Assembly (NCBI RefSeq): GCF_024753205.1
Contig: NZ_JANUGZ010000003.1
Coordinates: 930,001 to 994,000 of the forward strand
Source: Massilia aurea
Lineage (GTDB): Bacteria > Pseudomonadota > Gammaproteobacteria > Burkholderiales > Burkholderiaceae_D
Reading direction: 5' to 3'
DNA length: 64,000 nt
Shown: piece by piece, positions 20,697 through 30,145 of the stretch
Position numbering within the stretch: the first letter of the stretch is position 1
Layout of the letters: every line of letters begins with the position of its first letter
Translations under genes and position numbers: made by a program
Notes under the pieces: model-generated
Databases searched by the model: none
Seen by the model: only the letters and a program-made list of their open reading frames with translations
Told to the model about the DNA's origin: nothing

Positions 20697-23000
20697 TTAA
20701 GCCAAGCTTGCTTCGGGAGCTAACTTTAACAGCAAAATCGACACTGCTGCGCCAGTTCCATCGCTGCGGTTCCCGACATCGATCCGGCCACCGTGTTCGT
20801 CGATGATTTTCTTGACCATCGGGAGGCCAAGACCCGTGCCGCGCGCCTTGGTCGTCACGTACGGCTCGAACGCGCGCGCCAGGATGCGGGGCGCGAAACC
20901 GGGCCCATTGTCGACGATCGCCAGGCGCACCGCGGTGCCGGCAAAGCCACCGGTGCCCGTGTACTGGATCGCCTCGGTTGTGATGTCCACGCGCGGCGCC
21001 GGCGCATCCGGTCCGCGCTCGACCAGCGCATCCTGCGCGTTCTGGACCAGGTTGTGAATCACCTGGCGCAACTGGGTCGCGTCGCCCATCACGCGCGGCA
21101 GGTCCGGCGCGAGGTTCGCATGAATGATGTCGCTGCTGTCGTCGGCCAGGTACAGACTGAGGATCTCGGCGATCAGGCCATTCAGGTCGAGCTGGTCGAG
21201 CATCGCCGGCGGCGTGCGCGCATAGTCGCGGAAGTCGTCGACCATGCGCTTCATTGCGTCGACCTGGTTGACGATCGTGGTCGTGCCGCGCTGGAGCAGG
21301 TCGGCCTGCGCTTGCGGCAGGTGTTCGGCCAGCTTCATCTGCATGCGCTCGGCCGCCAGCTGGATCGGCGTGAGCGGATTCTTGATTTCGTGCGCCAGGC
21401 GGCGCGCCACCTCGCCCCAGGCCACCGAGCGCTGGGCCGTGATCACGTCCGAGATATCGTCGAACACGACGATAAAGCCGCTGTCGGCGCCCACCGGCAG
21501 GCGCGAACCGCGCGCCAGCAGCACGATGTCGTGCTCGTGTTCGTCGGCGGCGCCGGTCTTGCGCTGGGCGTCGCGCGGGATCTCGATCTGCTGCTGCCAG
21601 TGCGCGCGCTTGCGGCGCTCGGCCGCCACGTGGGCGCTTTGCGCCGAAAACGACCGTGCGACCGTGTTCGAAAAATGTTCGAGGCCGGCGATGCGGTTCA
21701 GCGGCCCCGCCATCGCGCCCGGTTCGATCTGCAGGATGCGGTAGGCGGCATCGTTCGAGTTGACCACGATGCCCTCGGCATCGAGCACGATCACGCCGGC
21801 CGACATGTTCGCCAGCACCGATTCCAGGTGGGCCTTGGCGCTTTGCAGCGCGGCGCGGTTGCGCTCCACGGCGCTCCTGGCTTCGAATAACTGGCCCGTC
21901 ATCGCATTGAAGGATCGGGTCAAGGTGCCCAGTTCATCGTTGGTCTCGACGATCGGGCGCGGCGACAGGTCGCCCTCGGCCACCGCCTGCGTGCCTTCGG
22001 CCAGCACCAGCAGCGGCTGCGCCAGATTGCCGGCAATGAGGAAGGCGCTGCCGATCGCCCCGAAGATCGCCAGCAGCAGCGTCAGGGTCAAGGTCACGAT
22101 GTACATCTTGCGCAGGCCCGTGCGCGCTTCGAGGCGCAGCCGGTATTCGGTGGAGGCCGAGCGCAGGACCTCGGCGTTCGAGGCCAGGCCCACCGGCACC
22201 GCCTGCAGCAGTTGCAGGTAGCGCTGCTGCACGCCCGGTGGTTCGGGCACGGCCATCACGACGCGCAGGCGCAGGCCGGTCACGGCATCGAGCGCGTTCG
22301 AGGCGCCGTCTGCGGCCTCGTCGCCCGCATCGGCAGGGCCGACGCCGCCCTCGGCCTGGGCATACCCGCCCGGCATCCCGGCGCTGCGCAGCATGCGTTC
22401 ATTGGGTGCGTCGGCCGCCAGGTTGGCGCCGCGGTCTTCGGTGGCGGCTGACAGCACGGCGCCGTTGGCGTCGACCAGCATCACGCTTTGCAGACCGCTG
22501 GTGTCAGCCAGCAGGCGCGCCAGCACGGGTTGCGCGGTCATGTCGCTCTGCCCTGCCAGCGTGGCGGCCGCGGTCTGCGCAGTGGCGCCCAGCTCGGACA
22601 ACGATTCGTCAAGTGCGGCGCGGCCCAGGTTCAGGCCCGATTCGATCGCCGATTCGATCTTGACGTCAAACCACGAGTCAATGGAGTGCGACACGAACTG
22701 CACCGACACGATGAAGATCACGAGACCAGGCAGGATGCCGATGCCCGCAAACAGCAGCACCAGCCGCGCCATGAGCCGGGAGCCGAACTTGCCGGCCTTG
22801 TAGCGGGAATACAAGCGCCAGAGCGCCACGACCACGACGATCAGGAGCAGGAACGCCATCGCGGCGGTCAGGCCCAGTAGCCAGCTGTAGTAGCGGCCGA
22901 AGAAGCCCGAATTGTCGGATGCGCCGGCCAGCAGGAACAGCAGGATCGAGACGATGGCGCCGCCAACGATCAGCGCGTAGCGCACCCCACCGCTGATCAC
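20697..23000 (-). CDS. ntrY: NtrY-type sensor histidine kinase, 767 aa
   Basis: Four membrane segments fall in the first 100 residues and near 310-335, with a periplasmic loop of about 180 residues between. HAMP (LAQPLLVLAEGTQAVAEGDLS) and PAS follow. HisKA has the phosphorylated His in RRLAHEIKNPLTPIQL. HATPase has the N box (VIHNLVQNAQDAL), G1 (VDNGPGF) and G2 (GTGLGL). This is the NtrY layout. GTG 23000 is preferred: it has GGAG four bases upstream and follows the DUF4390 stop by one base. An in-frame GTG at 23012 would add four residues. Its partner is the short regulator 194 bases downstream. The NtrY signal is not settled; nitrogen and redox have both been proposed for the family. Confidence 0.93.
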   Translation of the reverse strand: MISGGVRYALIVGGAIVSILLFLLAGASDNSGFFGRYYSWLLGLTAAMAFLLLIVVVVALWRLYSRYKAGKFGSRLMARLVLLFAGIGILPGLVIFIVSVQFVSHSIDSWFDVKIESAIESGLNLGRAALDESLSELGATAQTAAATLAGQSDMTAQPVLARLLADTSGLQSVMLVDANGAVLSAATEDRGANLAADAPNERMLRSAGMPGGYAQAEGGVGPADAGDEAADGASNALDAVTGLRLRVVMAVPEPPGVQQRYLQLLQAVPVGLASNAEVLRSASTEYRLRLEARTGLRKMYIVTLTLTLLLAIFGAIGSAFLIAGNLAQPLLVLAEGTQAVAEGDLSPRPIVETNDELGTLTRSFNAMTGQLFEARSAVERNRAALQSAKAHLESVLANMSAGVIVLDAEGIVVNSNDAAYRILQIEPGAMAGPLNRIAGLEHFSNTVARSFSAQSAHVAAERRKRAHWQQQIEIPRDAQRKTGAADEHEHDIVLLARGSRLPVGADSGFIVVFDDISDVITAQRSVAWGEVARRLAHEIKNPLTPIQLAAERMQMKLAEHLPQAQADLLQRGTTTIVNQVDAMKRMVDDFRDYARTPPAMLDQLDLNGLIAEILSLYLADDSSDIIHANLAPDLPRVMGDATQLRQVIHNLVQNAQDALVERGPDAPAPRVDITTEAIQYTGTGGFAGTAVRLAIVDNGPGFAPRILARAFEPYVTTKARGTGLGLPMVKKIIDEHGGRIDVGNRSDGTGAAVSILLLKLAPEASLA

Positions 23001-23001
23001 T

Positions 23002-23577
23002 TCACTCCGCACGGTAGTTGAAGGTCTTGCGGCTGGAGGTCAGGCGCCAGTCCGAGTCGTTGAAGGCATTGACCTGCAACGGTTTTTGCAGGTACTCGCG
23101 GTCCATGTACATGCGCAGCGAGACTTCATAGACTTCGCCGGCCTTGAGCGCGCCCTTGGGCGCGATCAGCCAGCGCGTCGGGCGCCGGATCATGAACATC
23201 GCGTCCTCGAAGGTCTGGAAGCGTTCCTGGAACGAGCCCACCACGACCACGTAATACTGGCGCGTGAGCACGTCGTACGAAATGCGGATGGTGCGTTTTT
23301 CCGAGACCGCCTTTTCATCGCGCCAGTACCAGCGCGGGCGCGTGAGTTCGATCTCGGTGGTGAAGTGCAGCTGGACCCCGTGCTGGATCGCGTCCTTCAG
23401 GCCGTGGTTCAGCTCGAAGTTGTAGGCCGTGTTGAGGCGGTAGCCATCGTCGCTCGCTTCGATGGTTGCGCGGGTGATGTCGATGTCGTCGGCCGCCTGC
23501 GCCGGCGTGCCCATGGCAACGCACGCAATCGCCAGCAGCAACTGACAGGCGAGAAGGCGGAAAAATCGTAACGTCAC
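23002..23577 (-). CDS. DUF4390 family exported protein, 191 aa
   Basis: A signal peptide (LLACQLLLAIACVAMGTPAQA) is followed by about 160 residues of beta-rich sequence with the family blocks DIDITRATIEASDDGYRL, HFTTEIELTRPRWYW and RISYDVLTRQYYV. It is periplasmic by prediction. The function is unknown, but the gene lies between rsmB and ntrY in many betaproteobacteria, and here its stop sits next to the ntrY start, so it may assist NtrY sensing. That link is inferred from context. Confidence 0.88.
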   Translation of the reverse strand: MTLRFFRLLACQLLLAIACVAMGTPAQAADDIDITRATIEASDDGYRLNTAYNFELNHGLKDAIQHGVQLHFTTEIELTRPRWYWRDEKAVSEKRTIRISYDVLTRQYYVVVVGSFQERFQTFEDAMFMIRRPTRWLIAPKGALKAGEVYEVSLRMYMDREYLQKPLQVNAFNDSDWRLTSSRKTFNYRAE

Positions 23578-23620
23578 GGGGGAGCCGGGGCCTTAAATAA
23601 TGCGCGTAGTGAAAAGAACT

Positions 23621-25216
23621 TCACGCCGCTTTCTTCTGGAACAGGGCGTAGAACAAACCGTCATGATCCTGTCCGGCGCCACCGACGGGCAGCAGTTGGC
23701 CCGGCGCATCGAGGCGGACCGCGTCGTGGCGGGCCGCGAAGGCAGCCGCCTGCGCCTCCGATTCCTGGGGCCAGAGCGAACATGTCACGAATAGCAATTT
23801 ACCATTCGGCAGCAGCATCTGCCAAAGGTTGTCGAGTATTTTGGCTGAAAGTGTTGCAAGTTGGGATGTATCCGACTTGCGGCGCAACCAGCGGATATCC
23901 GGGTGGCGGCGCACGATGCCCGACGCCGTGCACGGCACGTCGGCCAGGATGCGGTCGTATTGACGGCCATCCCACCAGTCGGTCGCGCCGGCGTCGGCCG
24001 TCACGAGTTGCGCGGCCAGGCCCAGGCGGCCGAGGTTGTCGCCCACCCGGCCAAGGCGCAGCGCATCGGTGTCGACGGCGGTGAGTTCGACGTTTGCCGT
24101 CTCGAGGATATGGCCGCTCTTGCCGCCGGGAGCTGCGCACGCGTCGAGCACGCGCATGCCGTCCTGCAGGTCGAGCAGTGGCGCGGCCAGCTGGGCGCCG
24201 GCATCCTGCACCGACACGACGCCCTCGGCAAAGCCGGGGATCTGACTCACATTGATCGCCTGTGCCAGGCGCACCGCGTACGGCCCCACCTGCTCGGCAT
24301 CCAGGCCGGCATCCTGCAGCGACTGCAGGTAGGCGGCGACCTCTTGCCGGCGGCGGTTCACGCGCAGCGTCAGTGGCGGATGCGCGTTGCCGGCAGCAAG
24401 CACCGCTTCCCAGTCGCGTGGGTACGCGGCGCGCGCCGTGTCGATCCACCACTGCGGATAATTCCAGCGCGCCAGTGGCGTGCGCAGCGCTTCTTCGACG
24501 AGCGATTCACGCTCGCGCAGGAAGCGGCGCAGTACCGCATTGACCATCGCCTTGGCATGCGCAAAATCGGGATGCGCCGCCGCGCCGGTGACGGCCTGGT
24601 CGACCACGGTGAACGCTTCGTACGGCGCCGGCGTGCCGTCGGGCGGGTCGAGCAGCGACAGCGCCGCGCACAACAGCGCGCCCAGCATCGGCGGCTCGGG
24701 CGCCTTGCTCGTCATCAGGCCCAGCAGCGTTTCGCTGCGGCCCAGCTGGCGCATCGTGCGGTAGGCGATGTCCTGGATCGCGCCGCGCGTTTGCGGCGTG
24801 ACGTCATAGGCGCCGAACACGATCGACAGCGCCTGCGGCAGCGCCATGCCGCCCTGCACGCGGGCGACGGCGCTGGCCGCGCCCAGCAGCGCAAGGGCCA
24901 ACGAGTCGGATTTGAGGTCGGGCTTGTAGTCGCGCTGCGGCGCGACCTTCACTTCATGACTGGCGCGCAGGCGCGGTTCTTCGCGCTGCGGACGCGCCAC
25001 GTGGTGCTTCAACTGATAGCCGGACGCCGATGCCGGCTGGGCCGGTGCGCGTTCGCCCTGCGCCTGACTGCCCTGCCCCTGCCCCTGCCCCTGTGCGCGT
25101 GGTTGCCCGCGCTCAGCGGCCTGGGCCGGCTTGCGGCCTGCCGCGCCGGTGCCGCGCCGGTCGGCTGCCGGCTTGGCCTTGGGTTTCAGGGAGAGCGTTG
25201 GACGCTTGTCAGTCAT
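23621..25216 (-). CDS. rsmB: 16S rRNA m5C967 methyltransferase with N-terminal low-complexity extension, 531 aa
   Basis: Uses SAM to methylate C967 of 16S rRNA. The NusB-like RNA-binding domain lies near residues 115-250. The methyltransferase domain shows the SAM motif VLDACAAPGGKSGHI, the ADVPCTASGIVRRHPD loop and the catalytic TCSLWPQESE. The start is set at MTDKRPTLSL (ATG 25216). The first 100 residues or so are not part of the usual enzyme (E. coli 429 aa): they are rich in Gln, Gly, Ala and Lys with a GQGQGQGSQAQG run. That run is encoded by a short tandem repeat at 25069-25096. It is probably a disordered RNA-binding tail. The gene heads the rsmB-DUF4390-ntrY run. Confidence 0.95.
   Translation of the reverse strand: MTDKRPTLSLKPKAKPAADRRGTGAAGRKPAQAAERGQPRAQGQGQGQGSQAQGERAPAQPASASGYQLKHHVARPQREEPRLRASHEVKVAPQRDYKPDLKSDSLALALLGAASAVARVQGGMALPQALSIVFGAYDVTPQTRGAIQDIAYRTMRQLGRSETLLGLMTSKAPEPPMLGALLCAALSLLDPPDGTPAPYEAFTVVDQAVTGAAAHPDFAHAKAMVNAVLRRFLRERESLVEEALRTPLARWNYPQWWIDTARAAYPRDWEAVLAAGNAHPPLTLRVNRRRQEVAAYLQSLQDAGLDAEQVGPYAVRLAQAINVSQIPGFAEGVVSVQDAGAQLAAPLLDLQDGMRVLDACAAPGGKSGHILETANVELTAVDTDALRLGRVGDNLGRLGLAAQLVTADAGATDWWDGRQYDRILADVPCTASGIVRRHPDIRWLRRKSDTSQLATLSAKILDNLWQMLLPNGKLLFVTCSLWPQESEAQAAAFAARHDAVRLDAPGQLLPVGGAGQDHDGLFYALFQKKAA
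25069..25096. repeat. CCCCTG hexanucleotide tandem repeat inside rsmB
   Basis: Five near-perfect CCCTG(C/T)-type hexamers in the + orientation encode the Gly-Gln run of the RsmB extension. In-frame slippage here would change the length of that run by two residues per unit. Confidence 0.7.
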
Positions 25217-25364
25217 GGCGAATAAAATGTTGCGAAAATGGGCTCCCATTGTAACGGTTATGCCTTTGACGACGCTTAATATAGTGGCCGCTGTGGTTAT
25301 CCTGATAGTGGGTGATACGCCGGCCGCTGGCGCCGCAGCCCGCCAAAGCGGCCCGTCAAGCTAG

Positions 25365-25370
25365 TATAAT
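25365..25370 (+). promoter_or_regulatory. argS -10 element
   Basis: A consensus TATAAT lies 55 bases upstream of the argS ATG, in the divergent region with rsmB. The matching -35 (GCCAAA at 25342-25347) is poor. Confidence 0.5.
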
Positions 25371-25425
25371 GTGCACTGTTTGCCTGACCTCCAGGCGCCG
25401 CCTCATTACATTTTCGACCATTCCC

Positions 25426-27138
25426 ATGCTCGCCCAACAAAAACAACAAATCGTTGCCCTGTTCCAGGCCGCCCTCGCGCCGATCGTTGCCGGTACCGAT
25501 CTCACCCCGAACGTGGTGCTCGAACGGCCACGCGATCCGTCGCACGGCGACATCGCCTGCAATATCGCGATGCAGCTGGCCAAGCCACTCAAGACCAACC
25601 CGCGCGAACTGGCCACGCGCCTGGTCGCCGCACTGCTGGCCGAACCTGGCGCAGAAGGCCTGATCGACGCCGCCGACATCGCCGGTCCCGGTTTCATCAA
25701 CCTGCGCGTGGCGGCCAGCGCCAAGCAATCGGTCGCGCGCAGCGTGCTCGAACAGGGCGCAGCATTCGGTAGCAGCACCAGCGGCGCCGGCCACCACGTG
25801 ATCATCGAATTCGTCTCGGCCAACCCGACCGGCCCGCTGCACGTCGGTCACGGCCGCCAGGCCGCGCTGGGTGACGCGATGGCGTCGCTGTTCCTGTCGC
25901 AGGGCCATGACGTCACGCGCGAGTTCTATTACAACGATGCGGGCGTGCAGATTGCCACGCTGGCGAACTCGGTGCAGGCGCGCGCGCGCGGCTTCAAGCC
26001 GGGCGACGCCGAATGGCCCGAATCCGCCTACAACGGCGACTACATCGCCGAGATCGCCGCCGACTTCCTGGCCAAAAAAACCGTCTCGGCCAGCGATGGC
26101 GAACCGGCCACCGCCAGCGGCGACGTCGACGATCTCGAATCGATCCGCCGCTTCGCCGTGACCTACCTGCGCAATGAGCAGGACCAGGATCTGCAGGCCT
26201 TCGGCGTCAAGTTCGACAACTACTACCTCGAGTCGTCGCTGTACGCCGACGGCAAGGTCGACACCGCCGTCAAGACGCTGGTCGACTCGGGCAAGACCTA
26301 TGAAGACGGCGGCGCGCTGTGGCTCAAGACCACCGACTACGGCGACGACAAGGACCGCGTGATGCGCAAGTCCGACGGCACCTATACGTACTTCGTGCCG
26401 GACGTGGCGTACCACATCCAGAAATTCCGCCGCGGCTTCGACCAGGCGATCAATATCCAGGGCAGTGACCACCACGGCACGATCGCGCGCGTGCGCGCCG
26501 GCCTGCAGGCGGTCGATATCGGCATCCCGCAAGGCTATCCCGACTACGTGCTGCACAAGATGGTCACCGTGATGAAGGATGGCGAAGAGGTCAAGATTTC
26601 CAAGCGCGCCGGCTCGTATGTCACCGTGCGCGACCTGATCGACTGGTCGGGCGCGGGCGACGTCACGCGTGGCCGCGACGCGGTGCGCTTCTTCCTCATC
26701 TCGCGCAAGGCCGATACCGAGTTCGTGTTCGACGTGAACGTCGCGCTCGAAACGAGCGACGAGAACCCGGTGTACTACGTCCAGTACGCGCACGCGCGCA
26801 TCTGCTCGGCGCTGGCCAACTGGGGCGGCGATGTCGCTTCGCTCGCCAGCGTCGATTTGTCGCCGCTCACCTCGCCGAAGGAATTCGAACTGCTGGCCAA
26901 GCTGGCGTCGTACCCTGAAGTGCTCGAGCGCGCCTTGGCCGAACTGGGCCCGCACCAGGTCGCGTTCTACCTGCGCGAACTGGCCGGCGACCTGCACAGC
27001 TACTACTTCGCGCACAAGTGGCTGCTGGACGACGACGAGCCGCTCAAGCTGGCCCGCCTCGCGCTGGCCGCGGCCACGCGCCAGGTGCTGCGCAACGGCC
27101 TCGCGCTGATCGGCGTGTCGGCGCCGGACAAAATGTAA
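25426..27138 (+). CDS. argS: arginyl-tRNA synthetase, 570 aa
   Basis: Class I synthetase charging tRNA-Arg. The start [13 protein letters not shown] (ATG 25426) gives the usual N-terminal Add-1 domain. The ATP site HVGH lies in [14 protein letters not shown], the KMSKS-like loop in [13 protein letters not shown], and the DALR anticodon-binding domain at the C-terminus (about 450-570). The length is typical. The upstream frame to 25312 lacks family sequence. It begins a + strand run with two SPOR proteins, an SDR, birA and coaX. Confidence 0.97.
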   Translation: MLAQQKQQIVALFQAALAPIVAGTDLTPNVVLERPRDPSHGDIACNIAMQLAKPLKTNPRELATRLVAALLAEPGAEGLIDAADIAGPGFINLRVAASAKQSVARSVLEQGAAFGSSTSGAGHHVIIEFVSANPTGPLHVGHGRQAALGDAMASLFLSQGHDVTREFYYNDAGVQIATLANSVQARARGFKPGDAEWPESAYNGDYIAEIAADFLAKKTVSASDGEPATASGDVDDLESIRRFAVTYLRNEQDQDLQAFGVKFDNYYLESSLYADGKVDTAVKTLVDSGKTYEDGGALWLKTTDYGDDKDRVMRKSDGTYTYFVPDVAYHIQKFRRGFDQAINIQGSDHHGTIARVRAGLQAVDIGIPQGYPDYVLHKMVTVMKDGEEVKISKRAGSYVTVRDLIDWSGAGDVTRGRDAVRFFLISRKADTEFVFDVNVALETSDENPVYYVQYAHARICSALANWGGDVASLASVDLSPLTSPKEFELLAKLASYPEVLERALAELGPHQVAFYLRELAGDLHSYYFAHKWLLDDDEPLKLARLALAAATRQVLRNGLALIGVSAPDKM

Positions 27139-27171
27139 TCACTGCATCCCACTGCCCAACCAGAAAGCGTC

Positions 27172-27858
27172 ATGACCGCCATTCGATCCTTCTCGCCCCT
27201 CCGCCAGCGCGGCAGTACCCTGACGGGCATCATCATCGGCCTGATCATCGGGTTGGGCATCGCAGTGGCGGTCGCCCTCGTGATCACCAAGGGCGCCTCG
27301 CCCTTCACCGACCGCTCCAACAAGATGGGACGCCCGGCCGACCTCGAGCCGAGCCAGGCCAACGATCCGAACAAGCCGCTGTACGGTACCCGCACGCCAG
27401 TGCGCGAGACGCCCAAGCCGGCGCCGAGTGCACCGGCTGCCGCACCGGCAGTACCAGCCACACCCGCCGCCCCCGCCGCGCCAGCTGCAGCGCCCGCAGA
27501 CGCCGATCCACTGGGCGCCGCGATCGCCGGCATGCAGGCGCCGCGCCGCGCCGCAACGCCGGCGTCATCGCCGGCGCCCGTCAACACGGTCGCGGCGCCG
27601 GCGGCTGCCGCCGTCACCGACGGCTACATCTATTACCTGCAAGCGGGCGCGTTCCGCGAAATGTCGGACGCTGAAAACACCCGCGCCAAGCTGGCGCTGC
27701 TGGGCTTCGAAGCCGCGATCACCGACCGCAGCACCGACAGCGGCGTGCTGCACCGCGTGCGCGTTGGCCCGTTCACGCAGGTCGAAGGCGTCAACCGCGC
27801 GCGCGCCAAGCTGCTCGACAGCGGCATCGACGTCGCCATCGTGCGCAACCAGCGCTGA
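27172..27858 (+). CDS. FtsN-like SPOR-domain protein, 228 aa
   Basis: A short cytoplasmic N-terminus and one membrane segment (residues about 17-40, TGIIIGLIIGLGIAVAVAL) are followed by a Pro/Ala-rich periplasmic linker. A C-terminal SPOR domain (about 150-228, YYLQAGAFREMSDAENTRAK, RVRVGPFTQVEGVNRAR) would bind denuded peptidoglycan glycans at the division site. This is the layout of FtsN-type division proteins. It lies 33 bases after argS, as often in betaproteobacteria. A strict ftsN name is not claimed because the sequence between the membrane segment and SPOR is not informative. Confidence 0.88.
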   Translation: MTAIRSFSPLRQRGSTLTGIIIGLIIGLGIAVAVALVITKGASPFTDRSNKMGRPADLEPSQANDPNKPLYGTRTPVRETPKPAPSAPAAAPAVPATPAAPAAPAAAPADADPLGAAIAGMQAPRRAATPASSPAPVNTVAAPAAAAVTDGYIYYLQAGAFREMSDAENTRAKLALLGFEAAITDRSTDSGVLHRVRVGPFTQVEGVNRARAKLLDSGIDVAIVRNQR

Positions 27859-27864
27859 TCCGGC

Positions 27865-28650
27865 ATGTCGCTGCCGGGCCAGCGCGTCTTCATCACCGGC
27901 GCCTCGAGCGGCATTGGCGCCGCGCTGGCGCGCGAATATGCCGCGCGCGGCGCTGTGCTGGGCCTCCTGGGCCGACGGCGCGACGCGCTCGACCAACTGC
28001 GGCAATCGCTCCCTGATCCCTCGCGCCACCAGGTGTATGCGGTCGATGTGCTCGATCGCGCGGCCCTTGCCACCGCAGCGCAGGACTTCATCGCCGTGAA
28101 CGGTGGCGCCGATATCGTCATCGCCTGCGCCGGCATTTCGCAGGGCACGCTGACCGAACAAGCCGACGACCTGGCCGTGTTCGACGCCGTCTTTGCCACC
28201 AATGTGAACGCCACGGTGGCGACGTTCGCACCGTTCATCGCCCCCATGAAAACCCAGTCGACGCCGTGCCGCCTGGTCGGCATCGGCAGCGTGGCCGGCA
28301 TTCGCGGCATGCGCGGCGCCGGCGCGTACTGCGCCAGCAAGGCCGCGCTGCACAGCTATTGCGAAGCGCTGCGCGTGGAACTGCGGCCGTCAAATATTCG
28401 CGTCGTGACCATCGCGCCCGGCTACATCGATACCCCCATGACCCGTGCCAACCGCTTCCCCATGCCCTTTTTGATGCGCCCCGAACGTTTTGCCACGCGG
28501 GCTGTCGCGGCGATCGCGCGCGGTGACAGTTACCGCGTGCTGCCGTGGCAGATGGGCATCGTCGCCAAGCTGCTGCGCCTGATGCCCGACGCCCTCTTCG
28601 ACCGTCTCTTTGCGCGCGCGCCGACCAAGCCGCGCCGGGAGCAGCCATGA
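27865..28650 (+). CDS. short-chain dehydrogenase/reductase, 261 aa
   Basis: Classic SDR: cofactor motif FITGASSGIGAALAREYA at the N-terminus, a CAGIS loop near residue 90, catalytic Ser (IGSVAG) and the pair YCASK near residues 153-157. Proline and threonine after the PGYIDTPMT segment fit NADP(H)-type SDRs that act on lipids or ketones. The substrate cannot be told. Its TGA overlaps the birA start by 3 bases (ATGA), so it is co-transcribed with birA and coaX. Confidence 0.9.
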   Translation: MSLPGQRVFITGASSGIGAALAREYAARGAVLGLLGRRRDALDQLRQSLPDPSRHQVYAVDVLDRAALATAAQDFIAVNGGADIVIACAGISQGTLTEQADDLAVFDAVFATNVNATVATFAPFIAPMKTQSTPCRLVGIGSVAGIRGMRGAGAYCASKAALHSYCEALRVELRPSNIRVVTIAPGYIDTPMTRANRFPMPFLMRPERFATRAVAAIARGDSYRVLPWQMGIVAKLLRLMPDALFDRLFARAPTKPRREQP

Positions 28651-29411
28651 ACGCCGCCGCCATTGCCGCCCTGTCGCGCGCAGGCGTCGCCGTTGAAGTC
28701 GTCGCGCAGACCGGGTCGACCAATGCCGATCTGCTCGCGCGCGCCAGCACGCTTGCCGCCCCGTTGCTGCTGATAGCCGAACATCAAAGCGCCGGCCGCG
28801 GGCGCGCCGGGCGCAGCTGGCTGTCGTCGCCCGAAGGCTCGCTGACGTTTTCGCTGGCCTGGCGCTTCGACGGCGGGCCGCAGGCGCTGCTTGGCCTGCC
28901 GCTGGCGGTGGGTGTGGCGCTGGCCGACACGCTTGGCACGCTGGGCCAGCAGGTACAGCTGAAGTGGCCGAACGATGTGCTCAAGGATGGCGACAAACTG
29001 GCCGGCATCCTGATCGAAACCCAGTCCGCCCCTGGCGGCGGCACCTGGTGCGTGATCGGCATCGGCCTGAACCTGTTGATGCCGGATGAGATGGAAGCGC
29101 AGCTGGGTCGCAGCGCGGCCGGCATGCCGTGGCTGGCGCGCATGGACCGCGACGCGTTGATGGCGGCGCTGCTCGACGGCCTGGCCGACTGCCTGCGCGA
29201 ATTTACCGCGCGCGGGTTTGCCGCCTTCAGCGCGCGCTGGAATCTGCGCCATGCGTGGCAGGGCGAGACCGTCGTCCTGCTCGATGGCGGTGTCGTGCGG
29301 CACGAAGGGCGCGCGGCCGGTGTCGACGATAGCGGGCGCTTGCTGCTCGATACAGATGAAGGCCGCATCACCGTGATGGCCGGCGACGTCTCGCTGCGGG
29401 TGAAAGCATGA
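28647..29411 (+). CDS. birA: biotin--[acetyl-CoA-carboxylase] ligase, catalytic type, 254 aa
   Basis: Attaches biotin to acyl carboxylase carrier proteins via biotinyl-AMP. The active-site loop SAGRGRAGRSW and the motif LKWPNDVLKDGDKLAGILIE are intact; the SH3-like C-terminal domain ends with ITVMAGDVSLRVKA. The N-terminal helix-turn-helix of E. coli BirA is absent, so this enzyme should not repress a biotin operon. The start ATG overlaps the SDR stop, and its own TGA overlaps coaX by 4 bases. Confidence 0.94.
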   Translation: MNAAAIAALSRAGVAVEVVAQTGSTNADLLARASTLAAPLLLIAEHQSAGRGRAGRSWLSSPEGSLTFSLAWRFDGGPQALLGLPLAVGVALADTLGTLGQQVQLKWPNDVLKDGDKLAGILIETQSAPGGGTWCVIGIGLNLLMPDEMEAQLGRSAAGMPWLARMDRDALMAALLDGLADCLREFTARGFAAFSARWNLRHAWQGETVVLLDGGVVRHEGRAAGVDDSGRLLLDTDEGRITVMAGDVSLRVKA

Positions 29412-30145
29412 TGCTGCTGATCGATGCCGGCAATACCCGCGTCAAGTGGGCATTGGCAGAGGACGGCGCGGCGCCTGGCGCCTGGTCGGCCACTGGCGCG
29501 GTGGCGCATGCCGAGCTGGATCCATTGGCGTCCGACTGGGCCGGCGCCACGCGCGTACTGGTCTCGAACGTGGCGGGGCCTGCGCTGGCCGAACGCATCG
29601 CGGCCCTGCTGCCGGCGCATGCGCAGGTCGAGTGGTTCGCGTCCACGCCGCAGCGCGCAGGCATCACCAACGGCTATCGCGAGCCGGCGCGGCTCGGGTG
29701 CGACCGATTTGCCGCTGCCATCGGCGCGCGCGCGCTGGCCCCCGGCCAGGACCTGATCGTGGCCACCTGCGGCACCGCGACCACGGTCGACGCGGTACGC
29801 GCCGACGGCCACTTCATCGGCGGCATGATCCTGCCCGGCCTGGCCCTGATGGCCGCCAGCCTGGCGCGCAACACGGCGCAACTGCCGCAGGTCGATGCCG
29901 GCGCGCTGCCGCCGCTGTTTGGCGACAACACGCAGGATGCAATCCTGTCCGGTCTGCTCTCGGCGCAGGCGGGCGCGATCGAGCGTGCGGTGGCTGGCCT
30001 GGGCGGCGCCTTCTGCATCGTCTCGGGCGGCGCCGGGCCCCATATCGCGCCGGCCCTCAAGGTTGCGCACCAGGTGGTCGATAACATCGTACTGGTCGGC
30101 CTGCATGCAGCAGCCACCGGCTCGACGGGAGATATGCGGTGCTGA
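29408..30145 (+). CDS. coaX: type III pantothenate kinase, 245 aa
   Basis: First step of coenzyme A synthesis. The N-terminus LLIDAGNTRVKWAL is the phosphate-binding ASKHA motif. GCDRFAAAIGARA and VATCGTATTVDAV follow, with FIGGMILPGLALM as the dimer/pantothenate site. Relatives in Bordetella were first called Baf and were linked to toxin expression. ATG 29408 overlaps birA by four bases, and birA-coaX is a common betaproteobacterial pair. The SPOR gene begins 7 bases before its end. Confidence 0.95.
   Translation: MMLLIDAGNTRVKWALAEDGAAPGAWSATGAVAHAELDPLASDWAGATRVLVSNVAGPALAERIAALLPAHAQVEWFASTPQRAGITNGYREPARLGCDRFAAAIGARALAPGQDLIVATCGTATTVDAVRADGHFIGGMILPGLALMAASLARNTAQLPQVDAGALPPLFGDNTQDAILSGLLSAQAGAIERAVAGLGGAFCIVSGGAGPHIAPALKVAHQVVDNIVLVGLHAAATGSTGDMRC

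Noticed and set aside
23000-23012. ntrY start at GTG 23012
   Set aside because: Kept as an alternative only. GTG 23000 has GGAG at the right distance and follows the DUF4390 stop directly.
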